Assembly (NCBI GenBank): GCA_023460955.1
Contig: JAEWOH010000034.1
Span: 60,730 to 124,729 of the forward strand
Length of the DNA: 64,000 nucleotides
Reading direction: 5' to 3'
From: Bacillota bacterium
Lineage (GTDB): Bacteria; Bacillota; Clostridia; Acetivibrionales; DSM-1351
In this document: positions 8,634-17,846 of the stretch, piece after piece
Position numbering within the stretch: the stretch's first letter is position 1
How the letters are laid out: every line of letters begins with the position of its first letter
Notes under the pieces: model-generated
Told to the model about the DNA's origin: nothing
Database searches by the model: none
The model's input: only the letters and a program-made list of their open reading frames with translations
Program-made: the position numbers and the translations under genes

Positions 8634-9107
8634 ATGAATTATTCATTTATTATAAGAAAAGCTACCTTGGAGGATGCTCCTGCTATTGCACAGATTATGC
8701 AGGAGGCTTTCAAGAAATATATGCTTGATGCAGGTCTGTCGGGAACAATGGATGCTTTGACCGAAAGCTTGGAAAATATCGAGGCCGACATTCTTGAAAA
8801 AGCTGTTTACATTGCTCTGATAGACGGAAATCCGGTCGGAACCATAAGGATAAAAATACTGCCTGACAAAACCGCTTATATCAGCAGGTTCGGGGTAAGG
8901 CTAGATTATCATAATATCGGTATAGGTAAATCCCTGATGAATCTGGCAGATAAAATTCTCAAATCACAGGAGGTAACAAGGGTAAGTCTTCATACCGCAT
9001 CCAAGTATCGTGATCTGATAAGATTTTATTACGGTAGAGGTTTCTATATTGAGTCCACCTCTACAGACCGCGGTTATATTAGAGCTCTTCTAGTAAAAGA
9101 ATACTGA
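8634..9107 (+). CDS. GNAT family N-acetyltransferase
   Basis: A 157-residue single-domain GNAT acyltransferase. The fold is seen from IIRKATLEDAPAIAQIMQEAF at the N terminus, the beta4-strand TAYISRFGVRLDYHNIGIGKSLM, in which R/Q-x-x-G-x-G/A appears as HNIGIG for acetyl-CoA pyrophosphate binding, and FYYGRGFYIESTSTDRGY near the C terminus. It follows argF by about 65 nt with a GGAGGA site and ends at the bidirectional terminator, so it is probably the last gene of the arg transcript. Acetylation of glutamate is a tempting role, but the sequence does not show substrate specificity and ArgJ usually supplies that function in clostridia. Confidence 0.8.
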   Translation: MNYSFIIRKATLEDAPAIAQIMQEAFKKYMLDAGLSGTMDALTESLENIEADILEKAVYIALIDGNPVGTIRIKILPDKTAYISRFGVRLDYHNIGIGKSLMNLADKILKSQEVTRVSLHTASKYRDLIRFYYGRGFYIESTSTDRGYIRALLVKEY

Positions 9108-9124
9108 ATTACAGTTCGAATTTT

Positions 9125-9175
9125 AAATAACCATCAAAAAACAGAGCAGTTATACTCTGTTTTTGATGGTTATTT
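9125..9175. terminator. bidirectional terminator between convergent genes
   Basis: Long stem AAATAACCATCAAAAAACAG paired with the complementary run ending GATGGTTATTT, around loop CAGTTATA (9147-9154), with A-runs and T-runs on both sides. It serves the GNAT gene (+) and the DUF2935 gene (-). Confidence 0.85.
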
Positions 9176-9198
9176 ATATAATACCCGGTTTCTCAGGT

Positions 9199-10128
9199 TT
9201 ATTTCAAGTTGCTTTTTGATTGCTGTAGTATTCTTATATAGTGGTTTGCCTCACGAAGAACATGATCTCCAAGGAGCGGATAGGCTATTGCTTTAATTTT
9301 GCACTCTATTAAGCCTTTTGTTCCTGTTGTTTTAAAATCTCTTAATCCCTTTGCGGCATTCAAGCTTTCGTTTGTTACCATCGGAATTGAAGCTGTTTGT
9401 TCTGTGGCTGCTATAGCTTCCTTTGTCAACTGGTCGAATTCTCTTCCGTAATTGTTAGCTATATTGATTAAATCGTCCTCCTGCGGGTCCAGTAATCCCC
9501 TGATAAATTTTGAGTGTTCAGCCATAATTCTATTCCAGAATATTTCCTGTTCCAATAAATCTCCGGCAGTTGCAATGTCTTCCCTATTTTGTATTCTTGA
9601 CAGTGTCTTTATATAAAATTTAGCTTCACGCAATACATGGTCAAGCAGCAGCGGATAGTTTGTTGTAAAGAGCTGGCAGGCAGTAACATCCTTAAGTATT
9701 CTTGACTTGAATTGCGCTAATTTTGTAGCTAACACTATTGCCTTTTGGTTTAGCATGAAAACTCGTTCTTCTAGCATTTTAACCGGAATGCTGCCTGTAT
9801 TACCTTGCAACCCGGCTTCTGCCTGTGTCAGCCCCATATTTATCGGTATTCCCGTATAAAATTGCGATACACGTTCGGCATTGAGGGTATAAGGAGTTAC
9901 AAGTTCTTTTGACATAACCACGCCAGGACTGATAACACCATTTGAGAGTGATATGGTTTCGGCTAGTAATCTTTCAAACTGTATTTTGAAATTGTCAGCC
10001 TCTTGAGCCAGATTTGAATTCTTACTTGTAAAACTACTCTCTATAAATATAGAATGTTCTTTGGCAATTCTTCCAAAAAAGAGATTTAACTCCAGGGATA
10101 AACGGATATACTCATCTCTTGATAACAT
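9199..10128 (-). CDS. DUF2935 family protein (duplicated four-helix domain)
   Basis: A 309-residue all-helical protein of the DUF2935 family, which is known to be ferritin-like. It contains two related halves: WxxxxxEHSxFI-type helices appear as FFGRIAKEHSIFIESS near the N terminus and FWNRIMAEHSKFIRGLL in the second half. Likewise DHVLREAKFYIKTLSRIQ in the middle is matched by DHVLREANHYIRILQQS at the C terminus. Conserved His and Glu in EHS and DHVLREA are candidate metal ligands (inference). A GAGGAG site precedes the ATG. It is downstream of the hybrid kinase on the same strand but separated by 170 bp, so probably separate from the che operon. Cellular role is unknown; a link to sporulation or metal storage is possible only as speculation. 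Confidence 0.8.
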   Translation of the reverse strand: MLSRDEYIRLSLELNLFFGRIAKEHSIFIESSFTSKNSNLAQEADNFKIQFERLLAETISLSNGVISPGVVMSKELVTPYTLNAERVSQFYTGIPINMGLTQAEAGLQGNTGSIPVKMLEERVFMLNQKAIVLATKLAQFKSRILKDVTACQLFTTNYPLLLDHVLREAKFYIKTLSRIQNREDIATAGDLLEQEIFWNRIMAEHSKFIRGLLDPQEDDLINIANNYGREFDQLTKEAIAATEQTASIPMVTNESLNAAKGLRDFKTTGTKGLIECKIKAIAYPLLGDHVLREANHYIRILQQSKSNLK

Positions 10129-10298
10129 AGTTCCACTCCTCTATTAATGTAACATCATAACATAAACCCATTATATTATTATAGTACTGTGATGCTACAT
10201 AATTTGTTACTTATGTTAACCTGTTAAGTGCCTCATCTGGAAGAGGATGTCAAGTCAATAAGTTTGTTTCGGTAAATCAATGCTGTTACCCCATTTAT

Positions 10299-13200
10299 TT
10301 AAATTAGCACTGACTTTTTATATGTTTCATATTCATGCTGGAGTTTAGTTGCGGAATTAATTACCTTTTGCCAGTCCCCCCTTCTTAAATCCAGTTCAAT
10401 TTTAAACGCCAGTCTTTTCATCTCCTCGGCATCAGCTTCATTGAACAATTCCTTTATATTATGGGCTATTTCTGCCACAATAGTTAAATCTCCTCTCGAT
10501 AACCCCTCCGAAAGGCGTACCAAGAGTTTATCTACTTCAGTAATAATAGGTTGCAATTCCTCTTTAGTCTTAGGAGTTATTTCGATTATATATACCAAAT
10601 CTCCATTTTTGTCAAGTTTAGGAGACGTTGTCACGCCTGTGTTTCCGGCAGTTTCACAAACCTTTTCAATAGTATCAAATAATTCTTCCATCGGCACAGG
10701 TTTTGATACATATTCATCCATGCCCATTGATATGAAACGTTCCCTATCCCCCTGAAGCGAGAACGCTGTTAGTCCAATAATCTTTGTGTGTTTATCCGGA
10801 CCCTCACGCTGACGTATTTGTTTAGTAGTCTCAATCCCGTCCATGACAGGGAGCTGAATATCCATCAGAATTACATCGTACGCCTTTGATTTGTGAGCGT
10901 TTAGGGCTTCAACACCATTGCTCGCCATATCAATTATATGTCCCTTTTCAATCAGCATTCTTGATAACACGGTCTGATTGACCTCATCATCCTCAACAAT
11001 AAGGATTTTTTTAGGATTATCGGTTTTTTTGAATTCTTCGGAAAGTTTGTTGGTTTTCGGAGGGTAAGAGCCAATGGGATATTTAATTGTAAAACTAAAA
11101 GTACTACCCTTTCCAGGCTCACTCTCAACCTGCATACTCCCCCCCATAATCTCTACCAACTGTTTTGAGATTACAAGCCCAAGGCCTGTTCCTCCAAATT
11201 TTCTGGTATAAGAACCGTCAATCTGACTGAAGCTTTTGAATAATTTGTCAAGACCATCCCGGGATATCCCAATACCGGTATCCGAAACTGAAAATAGCAG
11301 CTTAACATACTCCTTTGTGGCTTCCTTTCTCTTTATGGATAGTAATATGTCACCCTTTTCAGTAAACTTGATAGAATTGCTCAAAAGATTATTTAATACC
11401 TGTTTTAGCCTGTTGGGATCACCTGTTATATACTTAGGTATATTCGAGGAAAAGGAATAACATAATTCCAGTCCCTTATCCACTGCATGAATGGAATGAG
11501 CCCGGATTATTTCTTCAATAAGTTCCTTTATACTAAAATCTATACTTTCAACTTTCATCTTTCCGGCTTCCATTTTAGAAAAATCTAATATATCGTTTAT
11601 TATTTTAATTAACGACTCTGAACACTTTTTAGCTATTATAAGATTTTCTCTCTGCTCGTTATTCACATCTGTCATAAGTGTGAGATCAATCATTCCTGTT
11701 ATTCCGTTTACAGGCGTCCGTACTTCATGACTCATGTTTGCCAGAAATTCACTTTTTGCTCTATTAGCCAATTCAGCCTCTTCTCTAGCCTTAATGAGTT
11801 CCTGTTCAGTAAGTTTTCTTTCATTTATGTCTATCAGATTTATAGCAAAGTAGCCTAGCTGATGGCTGAAAACGGATACTGAATACCATCTTCCGGTAAT
11901 GCTCGAAAAGAGTTCCTCCTCTTTAATGCTTTCGTGTCCCATTGCAACCTTTGAAAATAATTGAACCGTATTATCCTGATTATCCGGAAAAAGCTCACCA
12001 AACCTTCTGCCCTGCATTTCCTCTCTGCTAAAGCCACTCAACTTGGCAAAAGCCTCATTTACTTCAACATATTCAAAGTCCACTGGATTGCCCATTTTAT
12101 CAAAAATCACCTTGTTATAGGCAAATGCACTAAACAGATTCAAGAATAACGAATGATATTTTGAATTTGTTTCTCTAATAGCTTTCTCAGCCTTTTTTCT
12201 GTCTGTAATATCACGTGCAGTTGATAAAACCTTTTTTTCCCCATTGAGAGTTATTACTCTGGAGTTTATCTCCAATGAAATGATTTGATTAGTTTTACTT
12301 AATACCTTTATTTCAAAAGTATGGCATCCTTTTTTTAACAAACGTCGAATGGCTATACTTAATCTCTCTTCAATGTTCTTACATATTACAATATCTACAA
12401 GGGATAGCTGCATAAACTCTTCATGTGAATACCCCAGTAATTTACAAGCTGTTTCATTTACTTCCACAAAAACACTTGGAGTTCCATCAATGAGCTTACT
12501 AACAAATATTGCATCATTTATATTATGAAACAGAACCCTAAATTTCTCTTCACTTACAGCAAGTGCTTTTTCAACTTCTCTCCTTGCGTCAATATCCATA
12601 GCCATTCCAATATAGCCTGTATAATTATGATTTATATCATAGAAGGGCTTTCCGGAATCCAATACCCACCGGTACTGTCCGTCTGCTGTTTTTAATCTGT
12701 ATTCAATCTGATATGGAATTCTTTTATCGACACAGCTATTATAGTTACTAGTACATCTTTCAACATCCTCGGGATGAATATTTCTAATCCAACCGTCCTT
12801 TATAGCTTCATTAAAAGGTTCACCGGTAAAGTCACACCAAAACTTGTTAACAAATTTTGTCTCCTTATCAACCCCGTCCCGCCATATGAGTATAGGCAAA
12901 TCATTAAGGAGATTGTAAAAAAAACAGCTGGTTTTATGAATCTCAGCATTGATAAATTTCTGATTTGTTATATCGTTAAAAACAAAAATAATATGTGCCA
13001 AATTATTCATAGAGTCGTATATAGGTGAGCAACTGCCTGAAATAAACTTAACTTTTTCATTTATATTGAGTTTGTAATCAGTAAAGTCTACAGATTTTCG
13101 GGACTTAGCAGCCTGTTCCAGCATGCTGCAGGCATTTGTCCCGGTATTTGAATCGATAAGTCTTGAAACACTTGAAAAAGAAATACCCTTCTTAACAGTC

Positions 13201-13355
13201 GAGTCCCCTTCAAATATTTTGTATGCAGCACTATTTATATAAATAATGCTCCCATTACTGTCAGTTAAAATTATCCCGTCATTAAGCAATGAAAAGGTTG
13301 TTGTCATTTGTTCTGTAGACATACCATGTCTATGTTGACTTCTATCACTTGTCAT
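10299..13355 (-). CDS. hybrid sensor histidine kinase with four PAS, REC and Hpt-like domain (HK1)
   Basis: A 1018-residue cytoplasmic phosphorelay kinase. Order: four PAS domains (about 15-130, 140-265, 270-390, 395-515, each ending in a D-I-T/D-like motif), HisKA with phospho-His in FLANMSHEVRTPVNG, HATPase (NNLLSNSIKFTEKG, DTGIGIS, GGTGLGLVISKQLVE), REC (EDDEVNQ, acceptor in VILMDIQLPVMDG), and a C-terminal Hpt-like helix bundle (AHNIKELF, where the usual HxxKG glycine is replaced by Glu). No transmembrane segment is seen, so the signal is intracellular. It is the last gene of che operon 1 and overlaps nothing essential. A close relative, HK2, closes che operon 2. Its partner is probably the stand-alone receiver RR1 upstream. 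Confidence 0.9.
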   Translation of the reverse strand: MTSDRSQHRHGMSTEQMTTTFSLLNDGIILTDSNGSIIYINSAAYKIFEGDSTVKKGISFSSVSRLIDSNTGTNACSMLEQAAKSRKSVDFTDYKLNINEKVKFISGSCSPIYDSMNNLAHIIFVFNDITNQKFINAEIHKTSCFFYNLLNDLPILIWRDGVDKETKFVNKFWCDFTGEPFNEAIKDGWIRNIHPEDVERCTSNYNSCVDKRIPYQIEYRLKTADGQYRWVLDSGKPFYDINHNYTGYIGMAMDIDARREVEKALAVSEEKFRVLFHNINDAIFVSKLIDGTPSVFVEVNETACKLLGYSHEEFMQLSLVDIVICKNIEERLSIAIRRLLKKGCHTFEIKVLSKTNQIISLEINSRVITLNGEKKVLSTARDITDRKKAEKAIRETNSKYHSLFLNLFSAFAYNKVIFDKMGNPVDFEYVEVNEAFAKLSGFSREEMQGRRFGELFPDNQDNTVQLFSKVAMGHESIKEEELFSSITGRWYSVSVFSHQLGYFAINLIDINERKLTEQELIKAREEAELANRAKSEFLANMSHEVRTPVNGITGMIDLTLMTDVNNEQRENLIIAKKCSESLIKIINDILDFSKMEAGKMKVESIDFSIKELIEEIIRAHSIHAVDKGLELCYSFSSNIPKYITGDPNRLKQVLNNLLSNSIKFTEKGDILLSIKRKEATKEYVKLLFSVSDTGIGISRDGLDKLFKSFSQIDGSYTRKFGGTGLGLVISKQLVEIMGGSMQVESEPGKGSTFSFTIKYPIGSYPPKTNKLSEEFKKTDNPKKILIVEDDEVNQTVLSRMLIEKGHIIDMASNGVEALNAHKSKAYDVILMDIQLPVMDGIETTKQIRQREGPDKHTKIIGLTAFSLQGDRERFISMGMDEYVSKPVPMEELFDTIEKVCETAGNTGVTTSPKLDKNGDLVYIIEITPKTKEELQPIITEVDKLLVRLSEGLSRGDLTIVAEIAHNIKELFNEADAEEMKRLAFKIELDLRRGDWQKVINSATKLQHEYETYKKSVLI

Positions 13356-13782
13356 ATTTCCTCCGGTTGTTCATGTCTAATTGAAAAGAAAACGAATTAT
13401 CATTTGGTATGTCAGTATAAAAATTATCAGCAATTGGAAAGGTGGTTCCAACCATACCTTTAAAGACTTTTTTACTATCATATACCGGGGACAATTTTAG
13501 TCTGACCCATAAAAATTTATTTCCATAAATATTCAGCCTGCACTCCAACTCGGTTTCTGCTTCATTAGCCGCTGAATAGGAGAGTGATTGTCTGCATATT
13601 TGCCTGTCATCCTCATGAAAGCACAATATCCAACCTTCTCCTAAAGCATTTTTACATAAAACTCCTGTGACATCCAAACACTTTTTGTTTACATAATCAC
13701 AGAGATTTGAAACGTTAAAACTAAGTACTGGTAAGGGAAAGCAGTCAAGTACATCTTTATAGACCTCATCTTCTATTCTCAT
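13345..13782 (-). CDS. small PAS domain protein
   Basis: A 145-residue protein that is essentially one PAS fold: LDCFPLPVLSFNVSNLCDYVNKKCLDVTGV, then a helical part, EGWILCFHEDDR, and the C-terminal strand FLWVRLKLSPVYDSKKVFKGMVGTTF. A longer reading from TTG 13863 overlaps the HD-GYP gene; I choose ATG 13782 because GGGGTG lies 6 nt upstream and the PAS fold starts there. It overlaps the start of HK1 by 11 nt, implying translational coupling. The PAS segment resembles those inside HK1, so it may be a split-off sensory module working with it. No output domain. Ligand unknown. Confidence 0.7.
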   Translation of the reverse strand: MRIEDEVYKDVLDCFPLPVLSFNVSNLCDYVNKKCLDVTGVLCKNALGEGWILCFHEDDRQICRQSLSYSAANEAETELECRLNIYGNKFLWVRLKLSPVYDSKKVFKGMVGTTFPIADNFYTDIPNDNSFSFQLDMNNRRKYDK

Positions 13783-13849
13783 TTTATTCACCCCGGGGTC
13801 AGCTTTTACTGGCAGATTATAAAAGGTACTTATTGAGTAAATCAAGAAC

Positions 13850-14890
13850 TCATAATATTTCAAGAATTTTTATGTGATTTTCTTTTGCAATGTCTATATA
13901 TTGATTATTTACATAAATAACCGGACAGGTAACATCCTGTGGAGGTACAAATGCTATTTCCCCAACATCACCGGTACTTAACAGTACTTTGAAGCCCATG
14001 TAAAGAACTGATATGCGCTTTAAAAACAACATAAGAATACTCGGGTCGAAGGATTTTAAGCCTATTGTGGTAAACATTTCAAAAGCTTCAAAAGGAGATA
14101 CCTTTTTCTTATAAACCCGGTTTTGGGTCATTGCATCAAAAACATCTGCAATTGCAATTATCCGAGCATATAAATTTATTTTATTCAGTGTGAGTTTATT
14201 GGGATACCCTGACCCGTCAATTCGCTCATGATGCATTAATACAGCATCAATCACGTTTTCAGGTACTTTACTGTTCTTCAGTAACAGCTTTTTTCCTAAT
14301 TGAGGATGCTCTTTAATGATCTCGTACTCTTCCTCTGTAAGTCTACCGTTTTTATTTAAAATTTCCAAGGGTATCTTTATTTTACCAATATCGTGGAGCA
14401 AGGCTGCTTCTATTAATTCCTTAATTGAAGCTGAGGCCATATTCATCCACTTCCCAATTAGCATTGAGTACATTGCTACATTAACACTATGAATATATGT
14501 ATACTCATCAGTACTTTTAATTTCAGAAAGGCACTTGATAATCAAATAATTATCATAATTACTATTAATAAAAACTCTATCCGATAGTTCCCGAATTCTG
14601 GAGTAATTCATAGTTCCTGTTTTAACTAAATCATAAATGAACCGCTTTACTTCGGTAAGGTTGTTATAGTAATCCTTTTTAACTGTGTGTAATGCTTCTC
14701 TTTCTTTAATAACGTGCTCAGGAATATGTAGCCATACCTCAGAAATTCTCCATTGTTCAAGTTTTGACTTAATATAAGGGTTAAAAACTGTATTCTTTGC
14801 TACAAGAGTTAACCCTCTTTCATTTTCTATATCTTCAGCTATGACATCGCCAGTCCTGCAGTTCTCTAATAATGATATTTCCTTATACAT
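13850..14890 (-). CDS. HD-GYP domain protein (c-di-GMP phosphodiesterase)
   Basis: 346 residues. N-terminal about 120 residues are a family-typical leader (TGDVIAEDI motif shared with many HD-GYP proteins). The HD-GYP domain follows: HSVNVAMYSMLIGKWM, LLHDIGKIKIP with H166-D167, KEHPQLGKKLL, MHHERIDGSGYP with G228-Y229-P230, and AIADVFDAMTQNRVYKKK. All metal and signature residues of active enzymes are present, so it should hydrolyse c-di-GMP to pGpG or GMP. No receiver or membrane segment. Placed between cheX and the PAS protein in che operon 1, it makes c-di-GMP a plausible output of this chemosensory pathway (inference). Confidence 0.88.
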   Translation of the reverse strand: MYKEISLLENCRTGDVIAEDIENERGLTLVAKNTVFNPYIKSKLEQWRISEVWLHIPEHVIKEREALHTVKKDYYNNLTEVKRFIYDLVKTGTMNYSRIRELSDRVFINSNYDNYLIIKCLSEIKSTDEYTYIHSVNVAMYSMLIGKWMNMASASIKELIEAALLHDIGKIKIPLEILNKNGRLTEEEYEIIKEHPQLGKKLLLKNSKVPENVIDAVLMHHERIDGSGYPNKLTLNKINLYARIIAIADVFDAMTQNRVYKKKVSPFEAFEMFTTIGLKSFDPSILMLFLKRISVLYMGFKVLLSTGDVGEIAFVPPQDVTCPVIYVNNQYIDIAKENHIKILEIL

Positions 14891-14910
14891 ATTTTGACCC
14901 CAAATGAATT

Positions 14911-15390
14911 TTATTTTTGTCTATCATTATCAAGGTAGGATATATCAATCTGTATCTGGCTGCCATCCTCAAACAGCAATGGTACGCATACAACTATGCT
15001 TTTGTGTACGCTCAATTGAATGTTATCTCCGGTAAAGATTGTTGGAGGCGTAATATCAATATTTATTCCTTTTTGAGAAAAAATCGTAGCCGTATTTCCT
15101 AAAATCATATTGCAAAGCTCTCCAATAGCACTTTTTGCTATTTCATCCAATTCATTTACAGGCATCCCCATCATCATTGCAGAAGCAATCTTTTTAGCTG
15201 TATCATTTTTAAAACCTATAACAGCACTCCCCAAAATCTTACCTGTCAATCCTATTAAAACAAGGAAATTGTCATTTGTATAGGTCGTATCCTTTACAGA
15301 GATTGAACCAAGTTTGGTTGTAAGACCTGTTGTTTGTCTGATAATATTTGTACTTGCTTCTATAAACGGGTTTATATATTCTACCTTCAT
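14911..15390 (-). CDS. cheX: CheX-like CheY-P phosphatase
   Basis: 159 residues of the CheC/CheX/FliY family with one catalytic signature: SAIGELCNMILGNT, with E91 and N94 at the positions that in CheX and CheC act on CheY-P. A single active helix, and the N-terminal MKVEYINPFIEASTNII, is the CheX pattern. It should dephosphorylate a receiver, most naturally CheY1 or RR1 of the same operon. CheC can pair with CheD; CheD is present only in operon 2, so cross-talk between operons is possible. Spacing to HD-GYP is 20 nt. Confidence 0.85.
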   Translation of the reverse strand: MKVEYINPFIEASTNIIRQTTGLTTKLGSISVKDTTYTNDNFLVLIGLTGKILGSAVIGFKNDTAKKIASAMMMGMPVNELDEIAKSAIGELCNMILGNTATIFSQKGINIDITPPTIFTGDNIQLSVHKSIVVCVPLLFEDGSQIQIDISYLDNDRQK

Positions 15391-15409
15391 ATATCTCTCC
15401 TTAGCTTTA

Positions 15410-15808
15410 TCACTTTTGTATCAGTCCCAGCAATTTCATTGCATTTTCAATTTTATCCACTTCTATAGGCTTACATACATACTGAACCATTCCGTGCTCA
15501 TAAGCATTTTTTATATAACTGGTTTCGCCTAAAGCTGTAGTAATAATTACTTTTGCCTTCTTTGACTCCTCTATTCCTCTTACCTTCTCGAACTCTCTGA
15601 TTGTCTCTAAAACCTTAATCCCATCTACTCTAGGCATCATAACATCGAGACATAATAAATCATAAGGCTGATTCGAATCCAATCCCATAATAAAAGCCTC
15701 TATTGCTTCTATTCCGTCAATTGTAATATCACATTCTCCGTAATTGGACATGAACTTGGTAATAAACCTGCGGCTTGCCAAATCATCTTCTGCAATTAAT
15801 ATTTTCAT
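15410..15808 (-). CDS. stand-alone response regulator receiver (RR1)
   Basis: A 132-residue single REC domain: acidic EDD at 7-9, phospho-acceptor D55 in LLCLDVMMPRVDG, switch Thr in IITTALGE and conserved Lys in YVCKPIE. It differs from CheY1 in subfamily and closely resembles RR2 of operon 2 (shared SRRF, YGEC, LDxMMP, VDGIKVL, TIRE). Each of these receivers is encoded with one of the two PAS hybrid kinases, so RR1 probably receives phosphate through the Hpt-like tail of HK1. No output domain. Confidence 0.88.
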   Translation of the reverse strand: MKILIAEDDLASRRFITKFMSNYGECDITIDGIEAIEAFIMGLDSNQPYDLLCLDVMMPRVDGIKVLETIREFEKVRGIEESKKAKVIITTALGETSYIKNAYEHGMVQYVCKPIEVDKIENAMKLLGLIQK

Positions 15809-15875
15809 AATAGCTCCATTCTAACCTTATACTATAGTAATACAAAAAATCTTAAATAACAGAGTACATTTTTCT

Positions 15876-16928
15876 CTAAATGAACTTCGAAATCTCATGG
15901 TAAATCCGGGGCAAAGGCACCTGAATATCGTCCAGACCTGCCTCGTGTATTACTTTCGGCATCCCATAAACAATGCAGGTTTCTTCAGCTTCAACAATAA
16001 CCCGTCCATTGTAGCGTTTAACTTCCTGGCTGCCGATCAACCCATCATTTCCCATCCCTGTCATTACGACTGTTACAAGCTTGTTTTTATATATTTGGGC
16101 TGCTGATAACAGAGTAACATTAACAGAAGGTTTATACAATGTCTCAATTGGAGAAAAATCCTCAATCTTTAAAATTACTTTGCCGTCGGATCTTCTATTG
16201 AGGAACGTCTGATACCCGGCAGGAGCTATATATATATTACCTGCTTCAAGTATATCTCCATCCTGGGCCTCCTTAACATGAAGGCTGCAAATAGTATCAA
16301 AACGTTCAGCCAATGGTCCTGTAAATCCCGGTGGCATGTGTTGTATTACTATAATAGGAACTGAAGTATCGGCCTGAAAACGAGGCAACAGTGCCTGAAG
16401 TGCTGAAGGTCCACCTGTGGAACAACCGATGACCAGTAAATCCGCCTTAGTCTCTTTGTCTTTAGTTACGGTTAAAGCTACTTCCGGTTTATTCTTTGTG
16501 TTCACTTCAGCTTCAGATATAACTTTTGCCGCCTGAACAATGGTTTTTAAGGACTTTATAAACTCATTAATGGCCGTCTGATCAGCTCCATCACCAACAA
16601 GTGATGTTTTCAGAAAAAAATCTACTGCACCAAGTTCAAGTGCCTTTATAGTAGTTTTAGCTCCTTCTTCCGTATGATTGCTCAGCATTACAACAGGGAC
16701 AGGACAGCATTTCATTATTTCCTTCAAAGCTTCTATCCCATCCATTTCCGGCATTTCTACGTCCATGGTAACAATATCGGGTTTAAGTCTTTGCACCTTT
16801 TCAATTGCGTCCAATCCATTTCTTGCAATTCCTATTATGAAAAACTGAGGGTCCTTTTCAATTATAAGACTAATGCACCTTCTCATAAACGAGGAATCAT
16901 CAGCTACTAAAACACCATACTGCTGCAT
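15876..16928 (-). CDS. cheB: protein-glutamate methylesterase CheB (operon 1)
   Basis: 350 residues: N-terminal receiver with D56 in VTMDVEMPEMDG, a linker of about 30 residues, and the methylesterase domain with the catalytic Ser in IGCSTGGPSAL, His in VIQHMPPGFTGPLAERFD, and Asp in VMTGMGNDGL. It removes methyl groups from, or deamidates, chemoreceptor glutamyl residues, opposing CheR. The start overlaps the 3' end of cheR by 22 nt. Its natural substrate should be the giant MCP of the operon, although no classical methylation-site consensus was assigned in it. Confidence 0.94.
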   Translation of the reverse strand: MQQYGVLVADDSSFMRRCISLIIEKDPQFFIIGIARNGLDAIEKVQRLKPDIVTMDVEMPEMDGIEALKEIMKCCPVPVVMLSNHTEEGAKTTIKALELGAVDFFLKTSLVGDGADQTAINEFIKSLKTIVQAAKVISEAEVNTKNKPEVALTVTKDKETKADLLVIGCSTGGPSALQALLPRFQADTSVPIIVIQHMPPGFTGPLAERFDTICSLHVKEAQDGDILEAGNIYIAPAGYQTFLNRRSDGKVILKIEDFSPIETLYKPSVNVTLLSAAQIYKNKLVTVVMTGMGNDGLIGSQEVKRYNGRVIVEAEETCIVYGMPKVIHEAGLDDIQVPLPRIYHEISKFI

Positions 16929-17740
16929 AGAGGATTGTCCCCTTTCCGATAGTAAAAGATATGCTCCGTATAAACCGTCTCGAATTCATGTCGGTAGAAG
17001 GTTAACGATTCGGAATGTCCCAAAAATAGCGTACCATTAGGTTTTAGTATATCATAAAAACTATTAATAATATTTTGTATAACTTTATTGTCAAAATAAA
17101 TCAATACATTCCTACATAAAATTATATCTGCCTTTTCAATCTTTCCGGCTATATTTCTATCAAGAAGATTCATATGCCTAAAGTCTACCATTTTGCGAAT
17201 TGATTCCTTAACAAGGTAATCCTCGTCAAGCTCCTCAAAAAATTTATTAAGAGCTCCTTCCGGCATTTTTCTGAAAGAAAAGGATTTTTTATTGTACAAT
17301 CCCTTTTCAGCTTTGGCTAATACTTTCTTATTAATATCGGAAGCCACTATTTGTACAGCTTCAGGGGGTAAAATGCCACTCTCCTCTATCAGCATCCCAA
17401 GTGTATAAGGTTCTTCCCCTGTAGAACAGGCCGCACACCATATTCTCAAAGGATTGTCCTTATTTCTGTTTTTGTACTTTGTTAAAACAATATTTTTAAA
17501 TTCTTGCAACAGGTTTTCTTCCCTGAAGAAGAAAGTTTCGTTTACCGTAATAAGCTCAATCAGCCTATCCCATTCTTTTATATCAACATTAAGATATCCT
17601 GAATACTCAAAGCATGACATGCCCAATTCTTTCAATCTGCTTCCAACCTTCGTCTCAAGTGATGAAAGGTTATTTGTATAATCTATACCACAATAGTTGT
17701 AGATCGAATCAGCTAATTGAATATATTCGGATGCTTTCAT
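16907..17740 (-). CDS. cheR: chemoreceptor methyltransferase CheR (operon 1)
   Basis: 277-residue SAM-dependent methyltransferase that methylates chemoreceptor glutamates. Visible are the N-terminal helical domain, VNETFFFREENLLQEFKN, SAM motif I RIWCAACSTGEEPYTLGM, VASDINKKVL, and the C-terminal DIILCRNVLIYFD and GTLFLGHSESL motifs typical of CheR. No TPR extension. It overlaps cheB and lies about 100 nt downstream of the giant MCP gene, with a stable hairpin in that gap. Confidence 0.94.
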   Translation of the reverse strand: MKASEYIQLADSIYNYCGIDYTNNLSSLETKVGSRLKELGMSCFEYSGYLNVDIKEWDRLIELITVNETFFFREENLLQEFKNIVLTKYKNRNKDNPLRIWCAACSTGEEPYTLGMLIEESGILPPEAVQIVASDINKKVLAKAEKGLYNKKSFSFRKMPEGALNKFFEELDEDYLVKESIRKMVDFRHMNLLDRNIAGKIEKADIILCRNVLIYFDNKVIQNIINSFYDILKPNGTLFLGHSESLTFYRHEFETVYTEHIFYYRKGDNPLCSSMVF

Positions 17741-17794
17741 TAAAACTCAACCCCCGCCCTGAAGTAGTACTTTAAAAAGTAATTTATAGTTTAA

Positions 17795-17825
17795 TTTCAC
17801 ACAGGGTTGACAACCCTGTGTGAAA
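17795..17825 (-). terminator. strong hairpin between giant MCP gene and cheR
   Basis: Perfect 14-bp stem TTTCACACAGGGTT (17795-17808) and AACCCTGTGTGAAA (17812-17825) with a 3-nt loop. Only a weak, delayed T-rich stretch follows on the - strand, so it probably acts as a partial terminator or mRNA-end stabiliser that changes the MCP:CheR ratio. Confidence 0.55.
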
Positions 17826-17846
17826 TATCGGTGAATTATTGGTTAA

